From DATCJA01 sp963734635 (GTDB lineage Bacteria > Acidobacteriota > Vicinamibacteria > Vicinamibacterales > UBA2999): a DNA stretch of 64,000 bases. Shown piece after piece: positions 26,301 through 34,593 of this stretch. A program made the translations under genes and the position numbers. Location: assembly GCA_963734635.1 (NCBI GenBank), contig CAVTIA010000007.1:62001-126000 (forward strand), written 5' to 3'. The notes beneath the pieces are model-generated. The model saw nothing but the letters and a program-made list of their open reading frames with translations, was not told the origin of the DNA and made no database searches. Numbering within the stretch: position 1 is the stretch's first letter; each line of letters starts with the position of its first letter.

Positions 26301-27282
26301 CTATACAAACAGCGACGATACCGAGGTCTCCTCGTGAATGCTCCTGATCGCCTGTCCCAGCAGTCGAGCCACCGACAGGACGACGATCTTCCTGCACTGC
26401 TGTGCCTCGCCTCGCAGCGGAATCGTGTTCGTCACGATCATCTGATCTAGCGGCGCGCTCTGGATGCGGTCGATCGCCGGTCCAGACAGGTACGGGATGC
26501 ACCGCGCACGCAAGTATGCGTTCAGCCCCCGCCGCGCTCAGCGCGTTCGCCGCTTTCTGTATCGTACCTGCGGTATCGATGATGTCGTCCTGCAGGATGC
26601 ACGTGCGCCCCTCTACGTCGCCGATCACGTTCATCACCTCGGTCGTACCGTCGTCGGTGCGCCGCTTGTCGATCACTGCCAGTTCGGCGTTGAGACGCTT
26701 GGCGTACGCTCGGGCGCGTTCCGCGCCCCCTGCGTCCGGCGACACGATCGTGAGCCTCGGGCTCTCGATCCGGCCGAGGTACTCGATGATGACCGGCGCG
26801 GCAAACAGGTGATCGACCGGTATGTCGAAGAACCCCTGGATCTGCGCCTTGTGCAAATCCATCGTGAGCACCCGGTTCGTGCCCGCCGCACTCAGCAGGT
26901 TCGCCACGAGCTTGGCCGAAATCGGCACGCGCGGCTTGTCCTTACGGTCCTGCCGGGCGTACCCGTAATATGGAATCACCGCGGTGATGCGCGCAGCCGA
27001 CGACCGCTTGAACGCGTCGATCATCACCAGCAATTCCATGATGTGCGAATCGACGGGTGCACACGTGGGCTGGATGATGAACACGTCGGCCCCGCGGATA
27101 TTCTCGTCAATCTGAAACGAGACTTCGCTGTCGGGGAACCGGCGCAGCCTCGCCTGCCCGACCTGAATGCCGAGAAACTCGGCGATTTCCTTCGTCAGGG
27201 TCTGATGGGCGCTGCCGGAAAACACCTTCAGATCACTGAAGCCGGTCGAGGTCAAGCCTTCACCACTCAGAGTTCGTCGCAT
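26301..27282 (-). CDS. prs: Ribose-phosphate pyrophosphokinase (frameshifted)
   Basis: About 326 residues after repair. It makes PRPP from ribose 5-phosphate and ATP. Motifs: FPDSEVSFQIDENIRGADVF, the flexible loop YYGYARQDRKDKPRVPISAK, the PRPP site IVSPDAGGAERARAYAKRL, and DDIIDTAGTIQKAA. The frame shifts at the CCC run 26494-26496; dropping one base gives AVHPYLSGPAIDRIQSAPLD and the normal end SIHEETSVSSLF. Since prs is essential, this is most likely a sequence error. The N-terminus has about 18 extra residues before LKVFSGSAHQ; no good ribosome site marks either start. The gene lies between tRNA-Gln and rplY. Confidence 0.9.
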
Positions 27283-27332
27283 CGCTGGGTCGCATGTACC
27301 AAGCCCCGAGCGACAAACCTACCGTCAGGGGC

Positions 27333-27407
27333 TGGTTGGGGCGGAAGGATTCGAACCTTCGAATACGGGATCCAAAGTCCCGCGCCTTACCGCTTGGCCA
27401 CGCCCCA
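27333..27407 (-). tRNA. tRNA-Gln (anticodon TTG)
   Basis: On the minus strand the acceptor stem TGGGGCG (27407-27401) pairs with CGCCCCA, followed by discriminator A and an encoded CCA (27335-27333). The anticodon stem CGGGA/TCCCG encloses the loop CTTTGGA, so the anticodon is TTG (Gln). The T arm reads GAAGGTTCGAATCCTTC. It sits between ispE and prs. Confidence 0.95.
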
Positions 27408-27641
27408 CCACAGTCGTAGAGATGACGGGATCCCTCTAAAGCCGTCGGCCAGGGTGGCGCAAACGGATAGTTTAGTCGAGGGCCGCCCCACGCACAAGCT
27501 TTGGGCCATTGATGATCTGGTCATTGACGATCTATCCGCGACGATCTATCCGCGACCCTGTATTCGAAAGACTCAGATCGCGATTGGATCAGCTATCGAT
27601 GATAGCAGTCGTGGGTACCAGGCTCTCCAATACTCAAATCA
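27408..27641. repeat. Spacer with GATGATC/GACGATCTATC repeat units
   Basis: No gene in these 234 bases between ispE and tRNA-Gln. 27511-27553 holds ATTGATGATC, ATTGACGATCTATCCGCG and GACGATCTATCCGCG, and 27594-27605 plus the ispE tail hold ATCGATGAT, so the region can fold back on itself. It looks like another member of the tandem-unit hairpin group, although its arms are less regular. The tRNA promoter should be at its right-hand end but is not clear. Confidence 0.45.
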
Positions 27642-28575
27642 TCAGGCGTCGATCATCGATGATCGCGGCTGGCTGAGCCGCGCGAACTCCCCGCGGCCGA
27701 GCGATTCGGTGAGCAGAACGCGCCACCCTGAACCGTCGAGGCGACTTCCGGCGGCGAGCGCGTCGCTCCGCTTCTGGAACAGGCCAAAGACGGCCGACCC
27801 GCTGCCCGACATCGCGGCTGCCGCCGCACCGGCTCGACGCAGCGCAGCCTTCATATGGTCGATCTCCGGATGATGCCGTGCGATTGGCACTTCGAGATCG
27901 TTGATCATCTGCGCTGATCGGGACGGCCACGGCCCGGGCACGTGCTGCGGCTCGCGCAGAATCGGGCCCCGCGCCAGGTCCCGCTCGGCATCGTACCAGC
28001 CGGTACGCCTCACTCGTGGAGACGCCAAAGCCGGGAACGAGCACCACAATCCAGTGCCGCGGGAGGTCGGCGAGCGGATACACCTCGTCGCCGCGGCCAA
28101 GCCCGAGAGCCGTGCCTCCGGCCAGAAAAAACGGGACATCGGCGCCGAGCGTCGCAGCCACATCGGTCAACTGCGCCGGCCGGAGCGGCACGTTCCAGGT
28201 TCGCGCCAATCCGACGAGCGCCGCGGCTGCGTCGGCGCTGCCGCCGCCAAGGCCCGCCTGCAGCGGGATTCGCTTCTCGAGCCGCACACCGACGTCGCAA
28301 ATGGGCCCGCTCCGCCGCAGCGCGCGCCACAACGCTTCTGCGGCCCGCCAGATCAGATTTGATCGGTCCAGTGGAACTCCCGCCGCTGAGCATTCAATCG
28401 CAAACGGCCCCTCGCGGGGAATGCACGCGACCGTGTCGTGCAGCGAGACGGATTGAAAGACGGTCCTGAGCTCATGAAAACCGTCGGGGCGCATCCCGAG
28501 CACGCGAAGATCCAGGTTGATCTTGGCGTACGCGCGAACGATCACCGGCCGCGTGCCGTGGCGTCGTCGCTCCAT
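27642..28575 (-). CDS. ispE: 4-diphosphocytidyl-2-C-methyl-D-erythritol kinase (frameshifted)
   Basis: About 310 residues after repair. GHMP kinase of the MEP isoprenoid pathway. Motifs: RAYAKINLDLRVLGMRPDGFHEL at the N-terminus, the ATP loop PLQAGLGGGSADAAAAL, and near the C-terminus AMSGSGSAVFGLF. The frame breaks near 28000-28001; removing one base gives SEAYRWYDAERDL and continues through QMINDLEVPIARHHPEI. Essential, so a sequence error is the likely cause. Start: ATG 28575 follows a weak AGG; GTG 28545 (VIVRAYAKINL) is plausible. Order LolB-like, ispE, tRNA, prs, rplY, pth matches that of many proteobacteria. Confidence 0.9.
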
Positions 28576-28651
28576 CCTGTCAGGTACTAGTGTCGTGCGT
28601 GGCGGTTTCAGTCAGTAGAGGCATGCTCACCCAGGCACGTGCCAAACGGCA

Positions 28652-28677
28652 TCTCGTAAGGCAAAGACGCGTTTCTG
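28652..28677. repeat. Empty form of the bounded element
   Basis: TCTCGTAAGGCAAAG followed at once by ACGCGTTTCTGT. The same two blocks flank the hairpin repeat at 11416-11508. Both copies lie just after the stop codon of a minus-strand gene. Confidence 0.5.
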
Positions 28678-28678
28678 T

Positions 28679-29489
28679 TTAGTTCCGAAGCGGCCCCGCC
28701 TGGCGAAGCTCCGCGAGGCTCAACTCGCTCGCGCCAGGGGGAACATCCACGGTGAACGCCGCTTCATCGATCTGCACATTGGTTTCGAGCTGTGACACCG
28801 CTGCGGTGAGGTCGACGTCGACGCCGGGACGAAGCGATATGAGCCGGACGGCGCTGGGAAACGTCCCCTGCCACGACGGATATTCGATCTGCCACTCGCG
28901 ATGCTGCCCCGCACGCAGACGCCACTGCGCACCCTCGCGCTCCAGGTAGACCATCGCGCCGCCATCAAGATCAATCGACGCCCACCCGTTCTGGTGCAGT
29001 CTTCCGGCTACCGGCGTTGCGATCGGGACAGCGCATCCGGTCAGCACTGCCTGCAAGTCGGCGGGCAACAGCGCGACACCTGTGAGCGCCTCCAGGATTT
29101 GATCGGGCGGCGCCTTTCGTACCTACTCGATCGTCGCGAGGCAGGAGCAGTGTCGCATTCGCGCCGCGCGCAGCGAGGATAAAAGCGGGTGGGCCGAACG
29201 GTGCGACGCCTTCGAGCCGCAGTGAATCGGGCCGGGCGAAGCCCACTATCGCGCGTCCACGAACGCGATTCCCTCCGGCACGACCCGAGAGCCCGAGCTC
29301 CGCGGTAAACGTGCGAACGCCGCCACACGATGCGGTCAGCGTGCGGTACACGTCGGCAAAGTCCGGCAGGGGTGCTCCGGGGTCTGACGGGAGCGCGATG
29401 CGGCGCGCGCCGCAGGCGCTGAACGCCAGCATCGCCGTCATGCACAATGCGCAATGCAAAATGCAAACGGACCGATGGGCATTCTGCAT
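28679..29489 (-). CDS. LolB-like outer membrane lipoprotein (frameshifted)
   Basis: About 269 residues after repair. A short lipoprotein signal ends in FSAC; the mature part FADVYRTLTASCGGVRTFTA, GLSGRAGGNRVRGRAIVGFA and LRLEGVAPFGPPAFILAARG has the LolA/LolB-like half-barrel pattern (also called DUF4292-like). One extra G at 29122-29123 splits the frame; removing it gives DDRVVRKAPPDQILEALTGV. Role: probably receives or inserts lipoproteins at the outer membrane, supported by the position next to ispE, where lolB sits in proteobacteria. Odd: the first 16 residues (MQNAHRSVCILHCALC) are encoded by a repeat of ATGCAAA units, so the native start may be the later ATG (MTAMLAFSAC). Confidence 0.72.
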
Positions 29490-29536
29490 TTCCTACAGCG
29501 TTTAACCTTTGACTCTTGACTTTTGACTTTTGACTT
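29440..29536. repeat. ATGCAAA hairpin followed by a TTGACTT array
   Basis: CAATGCGCAATGCAAAATGC (29450 on) pairs with GGGCATTCTGCATTTC (29477-29492). Next, 29503-29536 carries TTTAACC, TTTGACTC and three TTGACTT-like units. The first hairpin overlaps the start of the LolB-like gene and the second array fills the gap to the TPR gene. Confidence 0.6.
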
Positions 29537-29550
29537 ACTGAATTGCTGAA

Positions 29551-30981
29551 CTACCGCAGCCGCGATCGTGCGTCGGTGATTTTCTTTTCGATGCTGCCCC
29601 GATCGATCGCTTCGCCCTCGCCCTCGAGCGCCCGAGTCCACGCGGTGATTGCATCCTGCCAGCGACCGCGCCTTGCGAGCAGGTCGCCGAGATGGTCCTG
29701 CACTTCAGCGCTGCGCGGCAGCTGCGCCGCCGCTGGCGACAGATATTTTTCTGCCTCCTCGAGATCGCCGCGACGGAAATGCGCCCACCCGAGGCTATCG
29801 AGATAGAACGGATTGCCGGGATCGATGTCGAGGGCGCGCTGGACGAGCCGCACTGCCTCGTCGAGCTGACGGCCGCTCTCGGCGAGCATGTAGCCAAGGT
29901 GATTGAGGACCTGGGCGTTGCCGGGGTCCACCTGGATGAACTGTCGCAGGGTCCTCTCGGCATCGGCGTCGCGACCAGCATCTTTGTACAAATCAGCGAG
30001 AGCAACTTGCGTCGCAGTGTCCCGCGGAAACGCCTTCGCGGTCGGTTCGAGCACCGTGAACGCCTGCTGCACCTGACCGCGCTCGAAGAGCGCCCGGGCC
30101 CGAATCCGTGGAAAGCGCGGATCGTCGGCGTGCTGGGTCTGCGCTTCGGCCGCCAGCGTCGCGGCGCGCTCAAACTCACGAGCGTTGAACAGTGCGGCCA
30201 CTCGACGGAACTTCAGTCCGCGGTTCGTCGGATCGATCGCGATGGCACGCGTATAGTTGTCGACCGCTTCCTTGAGCAGGCCCGCCTGCTCCTGATACTG
30301 CGCCAGCGTAGACGCGACGCGCGGCTCGTCGTCGACGATGACGTCCAGCGCGGAGATGGCATTCTTCAGATCGCCGATCGCCGCGTACGCCTGCGACAGC
30401 GACACGCGCCCCTGCACCGAACCGGGATTCTGTATGAGCACGCGATTGAACGCGTCGATGGCCTTGGTCGCCTCGCCTGTGACCAGATACAGCCGTCCGA
30501 GGGAGAACAATATGTCGAGGCCCGCTGACGCATCAGCGGCGACACGTTCCAGATGGCTGATCGCCTGGCGCGCCGTCGCCTCGAACTGCGTCGGCGCTGT
30601 GCGCGCGTTGAGCGCATCGGCGTTGGCGGCGTACAGCAACCCGAGCACACGATGCGCCTCGACGCTGCCCTCGTCGAGCTTCAGCGCCTGGAGCGCTGCT
30701 TCCTCGGCCTCGGTGCGGCGGTTCCGGCGCAACTGAAATGACGCGATTTCCGCGCGGACTTCTGCCGACATCGGGTCGGCACTCGCCGCGCGTTGCAGCG
30801 CGGCCAGCGCGCCATCGTTATCGCCAAGGTTTTCGAGCCGCCTGGCGTTCAGGAATTCGAAGTAGGAGTTCGCAGTTTGAGCGGCGGCTGGCGGTACCGG
30901 CAGCAACAGCAGGACAGCGAACGCACCCGGCACGAGAAAGCGCCCAAGGGACGGACACGCGATGATGCGGCGGCACGTCAT
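29551..30981 (-). CDS. Secreted tetratricopeptide-repeat protein
   Basis: 476 residues. An N-terminal signal or anchor (FLVPGAFAVLLLLPVPPAAAQ) precedes about 11-12 TPR units spanning residues 40-450, for example NDGALAALQRAASADPMSAE, ATKAIDAFNRVLIQNPGSVQ, DAERTLRQFIQVDPGNAQVL and QLDEAVRLVQRALDIDPGNP. It is a protein-protein scaffold in the periplasm, of unknown partner. It precedes the LolB-like lipoprotein, so a role in envelope assembly is plausible. Divergent from the Trm112 gene. Confidence 0.85.
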   Translation of the reverse strand: MTCRRIIACPSLGRFLVPGAFAVLLLLPVPPAAAQTANSYFEFLNARRLENLGDNDGALAALQRAASADPMSAEVRAEIASFQLRRNRRTEAEEAALQALKLDEGSVEAHRVLGLLYAANADALNARTAPTQFEATARQAISHLERVAADASAGLDILFSLGRLYLVTGEATKAIDAFNRVLIQNPGSVQGRVSLSQAYAAIGDLKNAISALDVIVDDEPRVASTLAQYQEQAGLLKEAVDNYTRAIAIDPTNRGLKFRRVAALFNAREFERAATLAAEAQTQHADDPRFPRIRARALFERGQVQQAFTVLEPTAKAFPRDTATQVALADLYKDAGRDADAERTLRQFIQVDPGNAQVLNHLGYMLAESGRQLDEAVRLVQRALDIDPGNPFYLDSLGWAHFRRGDLEEAEKYLSPAAAQLPRSAEVQDHLGDLLARRGRWQDAITAWTRALEGEGEAIDRGSIEKKITDARSRLR

Positions 30982-31051
30982 GACAGTAAAGGATTTTAGC
31001 TCAAGATGTTATAGTTCGAGACGTCTCGACCGGTCGTGCCCTGGAGGCCCC

Positions 31052-31225
31052 ATGCCCGTAGACGCCGAACTGCTCGAAATCCTCGCATGCCCCAATTGCA
31101 GGACTCCCGTCAGGCTGGTCAAGAACGACACCGCCCTCAAATGCGACCAGTGCCATCGTGTATACCCGATCAAGGACGACATCCCGGTGATGCTCATTGA
31201 CGAGGCCGCCATAGAAAAAGACTAG
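31052..31225 (+). CDS. Trm112-family zinc protein
   Basis: 57 residues: MPVDAELLEILACPNCRTPV then LKCDQCHRVYPIKDDIPVML. Four Cys (CPNC and CDQC) form the zinc site of the Trm112 fold. In eukaryotes and archaea such proteins activate methyltransferases; bacterial forms (YcaR-like) often sit near lipid A or cell-envelope genes. GGAGG before the ATG at 31052 sets the start. It is two bases ahead of the GT9 gene and thus first in the envelope operon. Confidence 0.88.
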   Translation: MPVDAELLEILACPNCRTPVRLVKNDTALKCDQCHRVYPIKDDIPVMLIDEAAIEKD

Positions 31226-31227
31226 GG

Positions 31228-32325
31228 ATGAGGATCCTGCTGGTTCGCCTGCGCCTCCTTGGCGATGTCGTATTTACTACTCCCTCGGTACGCGCGCTGC
31301 GGCGACGATACCCGGAAGCGCACATCGCATATGTCGTGGAGCCGGCGGCCGCCACGGTCGTCCGCGACAACCCGAATCTGAACGAGGTCATGGTCCTGCC
31401 CCGAAATTCGGGATTCCAACGCCTCCGCGACGACATCTCCTTCGCTCGAACGCTGCGGCGTCAGCGATTCGATGTCGCCATCGACCTGCACGGTGGTCCG
31501 CGCGGTTCGTGGCTCACATGGGCAAGCGGCGCCCCAATGCGGGTCGGTTATCGTACGGCCGGACGCAGTTGGATGTACACCCACGTCGTCGCACGCCCTG
31601 AAGACCTCTCCGCGCAGCACTCCGTACTGAAGCAGTGGGAGCTACTGGCGCCGCTCGGGATCATCGACTGCGATCGATCACGTGACGCTGTTGAAATGTT
31701 CGAGAACGTGGCGGCGGTCCAGCGGGTTGAGCGCGTGCTGGCGCAGGCTGGTGTCGGCCCGAACAACCAGCTCATCATGCTTCATGTGAGCGCAGGGAAT
31801 CCGTTCCGCCGGTGGCCGCAGGATCACTTCGCCGCGCTCGTGGTGGACCTCGCGCAGCGCGATCCGCGCCGGCGATTCATCCTGACATCCGGACCGTCGG
31901 ATGCCAGCGCCACACGGGCAATAATGGATCGCATACAGACGCGTTCCGAACGGGCTGCGCGCGCGGTATCCCACCCGCAGCTCGACGTTGACGACCTGCG
32001 GGCGCTCATCGCGCGGGCGGCATTGTATATAGGAGGTGACAGCGGGCCTCTCCATGTAGCGGCGACGACACGTACGCCGATCGTCGCGCTCTTCGGCCCG
32101 ACACTCGCCGAGCGCTCGATGCCATGGCGGGATTCACGCTGGTTCGCTGAATCGATCGATGCAGGACCGCTCCCCTGTCGTCCGTGCCGGCAGCGAACGT
32201 GTGAGCCTGGGGATTTTCGCTGTCTCAGCCGAATCCGTCCCGAGGACGTGGCGGCCGTGGCAGAACGGGGGTTGGTGGCAGCAGACGCAGAGGCCGAGCC
32301 TCGACTGAGGGCGATTCTCGCATGA
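31228..32325 (+). CDS. Glycosyltransferase family 9 (heptosyltransferase-like)
   Basis: 365 residues. MRILLVRLRLLGDVVFTTPS at the N-terminus, LHVSAGNPFRRWPQDHFAAL in the middle and YIGGDSGPLHVAATTRTPIVALFGPT near the end are the ADP-heptose:LPS heptosyltransferase (GT9) pattern. It adds a heptose to the inner core of lipopolysaccharide on the cytoplasmic face of the inner membrane. A C-terminal Cys cluster (CRPCRQRTCEPGDFRC) is typical of the WaaQ-like group. Stop overlaps the next gene by four bases. Confidence 0.9.
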   Translation: MRILLVRLRLLGDVVFTTPSVRALRRRYPEAHIAYVVEPAAATVVRDNPNLNEVMVLPRNSGFQRLRDDISFARTLRRQRFDVAIDLHGGPRGSWLTWASGAPMRVGYRTAGRSWMYTHVVARPEDLSAQHSVLKQWELLAPLGIIDCDRSRDAVEMFENVAAVQRVERVLAQAGVGPNNQLIMLHVSAGNPFRRWPQDHFAALVVDLAQRDPRRRFILTSGPSDASATRAIMDRIQTRSERAARAVSHPQLDVDDLRALIARAALYIGGDSGPLHVAATTRTPIVALFGPTLAERSMPWRDSRWFAESIDAGPLPCRPCRQRTCEPGDFRCLSRIRPEDVAAVAERGLVAADAEAEPRLRAILA

Positions 32326-33572
32326 ATGCGATCACGATGACGGTGCCGCAGGCACGAACGACAGCAGTCGTCGAGCGTCTGTCCACCGCGTCGCTCCTCG
32401 GATTCGTCGCCTCGCTCCAGCTCTCAATCGTGCTGGCCGAGATTCTTCTGGGCGTCATGCTCGTGTGCTGGGTCATGTTGCACGTCCTTGGACGATCACG
32501 CCCATCCACTCCGCGGTTCTTCGCGCTGCTGCTGGCATATGGTGCGCTGACGCTCGTTGCGTCCGCGTTTTCCTTCGATCCCGTCGAGAGCTTCCGGGAC
32601 AGTAAACAGCTCGTGCTGTTCGCGATCGTGCCAGCCGTCTACGACATCGCGCGAGGTCCGCGCGCCTCCACGGTCGCTGACGTCATCATCTCGGTCGGGG
32701 CCGCAGTGGCCATCATCGGCGTGCTGCAGTACACCGTGCTGCACTACGACAATCTCGGTCAGCGTCCACAGGGCACGCTCGGCCACTACATGACCTACTC
32801 GGGCGTCCTGATGCTCGTCATTTGTGTGGCGGCAGCCCGGCTGGTGTTCGGTTCGAGGGATCGCATCTGGCCAGCGCTCGTCATGCCGGCGCTGGTGGTT
32901 GCTCTCTCGCTCACGTTCACACGCAACGCGTGGATCGGCGCATGCACCGCCGTCGGGTTGCTGTTCGTCATGAAGGACTTCCGGCTCACAGCATTGCTGC
33001 CGGTCATCGTGGCGGCCCTGTTCGTGGTCGCGCCTCAGGGACTCATCTCGCGTCTGACCTCCACGTTCGACGCGCAGGATCCCGCAAATCAGGATCGGTT
33101 TGCGATGATCGAAATCGGCGCGCTCATGATCAGAGACCATCCGCTCACCGGCGTCGGCCCCAACATGGTGCCGCGGGTATACGACCAATACCGGCCGGAA
33201 TACGCCGTAAACCGCACGAACCCCCATCTGCACAACGTGCCGCTGCAGATCGCGGCGGAGCGCGGCATCCCCGCGCTCACCGTGTGGCTCGGGTTCATCG
33301 CCGTGGTGGCGCGCGCGCTGTTTCGGTTGTTTCGCCGGGGGTCGCCGGGGCTGGCAACCGATGCGCGGCAGTCAAGCCTGCCTGCGAGCGGACCCTCCGG
33401 CTCCGAACGGGTGCTCGCCGCGGCGGCACTGGCGTCGCTTGCGGCGATGCTGGCCGCGGGACTGTTCGAATACAACTTCGGTGACTCCGAGTTTCTGATG
33501 CTCCTCCTTGTCCTGATCACGCTGCCGTTTGCGGCAGCGCGTCCGGTCGATGCTGCCGCCGATCGCGCCTGA
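32322..33572 (+). CDS. O-antigen ligase / polymerase-like membrane protein
   Basis: 416 residues with about 10-12 membrane helices. The Wzy_C-type periplasmic loop region contains NRTNPHLHNVPLQIAAERGIPAL, with the conserved HNVPLQ His motif, preceded by GHYMTYSGVLML and FTRNAWIG. These proteins join O-antigen to lipid A core or polymerise it. It is coupled to the GT9 gene (ATGA overlap) and overlaps the next gene. The function agrees with an LPS operon; ligase versus polymerase cannot be told apart. Confidence 0.87.
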   Translation: MNAITMTVPQARTTAVVERLSTASLLGFVASLQLSIVLAEILLGVMLVCWVMLHVLGRSRPSTPRFFALLLAYGALTLVASAFSFDPVESFRDSKQLVLFAIVPAVYDIARGPRASTVADVIISVGAAVAIIGVLQYTVLHYDNLGQRPQGTLGHYMTYSGVLMLVICVAAARLVFGSRDRIWPALVMPALVVALSLTFTRNAWIGACTAVGLLFVMKDFRLTALLPVIVAALFVVAPQGLISRLTSTFDAQDPANQDRFAMIEIGALMIRDHPLTGVGPNMVPRVYDQYRPEYAVNRTNPHLHNVPLQIAAERGIPALTVWLGFIAVVARALFRLFRRGSPGLATDARQSSLPASGPSGSERVLAAAALASLAAMLAAGLFEYNFGDSEFLMLLLVLITLPFAAARPVDAAADRA

Positions 33573-34548
33573 CCGGGCGCGCACCCTCGTGACCGGCATG
33601 GCACGCACCCACGTGCTCGTCGTCGGCGATGCCATGCTCGATAAGTTCATCGCGGGACGCGTCACCCGCATCTCTCCAGAAGCCCCGGTGCCGGTCGTCA
33701 TGTTCGACCACGAAAGTCATCGGATTGGTGGGGCGGCCAACGTTGCTCACAACGTCGCAGCCCTCGGGGGTCGGGCGACGCTCATCGCGCTGGCCGGAGC
33801 CGACGACGCATCGGCCACGCTCGCGCAGGCGTGTCGCGAGGCCGGCATCTCGCCTGCCTTTGTGAGCGACGGCGGCCGGCCGACCACCACGAAGGTCCGC
33901 ATCGTGACCGAGCGTAACCAACAGGTAGCGCGGGTCGACTACGAAAGCGACGCAGAGATCACCGGCGACGTCGAGCAGCGCGTCGTGTCTACGGTCCAGC
34001 AGTATGCGGGAGAGGCAGCGGCGATCGTGATCTCGGATTACCTGAAGGGCTGTATCACCGCCCGTGTCATGCACGCCGCTGTCGAGGTCGGCCGTGCCCG
34101 GCAGATCCCTGTCCTGGTCGATCCGAAGATCCCACACATCGACTATTACTCGGGAGCCGCGGTCATCACGCCAAACCACCACGAAGCAGAGATCGCCGCC
34201 AACATGCGCGTCCGAACCGACGATGACGCACGTGCGGCAGCGCGGGTCCTGCGCGAACGCGCCGCCTGCGATGCGGTGCTGATGACTCGCGGAGATCAGG
34301 GGATGTGGCTGCTGGGTGACGGGCTCGAGGGCTCGCTGCCCGCGGTGGCACGCGAAGTATCCGACGTCACGGGGGCGGGCGACACCGTTATCGCACTTCT
34401 GGCCGCAGCGTTCGCGGCAGGCGCGACGCTCGTCGAGGCTGCCCGCCTGGCGAATCAGGCAGCCGGGATTTCGGTTGCCAAGTTCGGACCTGCGGTCGTC
34501 ACACCCGCGGAGCTCCTCCGCAGCATCGACGAATCAGCGGCCGTCTGA
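33550..34548 (+). CDS. D-glycero-beta-D-manno-heptose-7-phosphate kinase
   Basis: 332 residues of the PfkB family. HVLVVGDAMLDKFIAGRVTR and APVPVVMFDHESHRIGGAAN open the domain; NVAALGGRATLIALAG and the catalytic EVSDVTGAGDTVIALLAA end it. The pattern matches the RfaE1/HldE kinase domain; the cytidylyltransferase or adenylyltransferase domain of bifunctional HldE is absent, so that step needs another protein. I chose ATG 33550, which overlaps the previous stop, over a TTG at 33529. It supplies activated heptose for the GT9 enzyme encoded two genes upstream. Confidence 0.87.
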   Translation: MLPPIAPDRARTLVTGMARTHVLVVGDAMLDKFIAGRVTRISPEAPVPVVMFDHESHRIGGAANVAHNVAALGGRATLIALAGADDASATLAQACREAGISPAFVSDGGRPTTTKVRIVTERNQQVARVDYESDAEITGDVEQRVVSTVQQYAGEAAAIVISDYLKGCITARVMHAAVEVGRARQIPVLVDPKIPHIDYYSGAAVITPNHHEAEIAANMRVRTDDDARAAARVLRERAACDAVLMTRGDQGMWLLGDGLEGSLPAVAREVSDVTGAGDTVIALLAAAFAAGATLVEAARLANQAAGISVAKFGPAVVTPAELLRSIDESAAV

Positions 34549-34593
34549 TCCGTACTCCACGCGGCCGCCGATGATGGTATAGGCGAGGAGCCG

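Noticed and set aside
26464..27873. 469-residue plus-strand open frame
   Set aside because: Runs across antisense prs, the tRNA-Gln gene and the end of ispE, so it cannot be a real protein.
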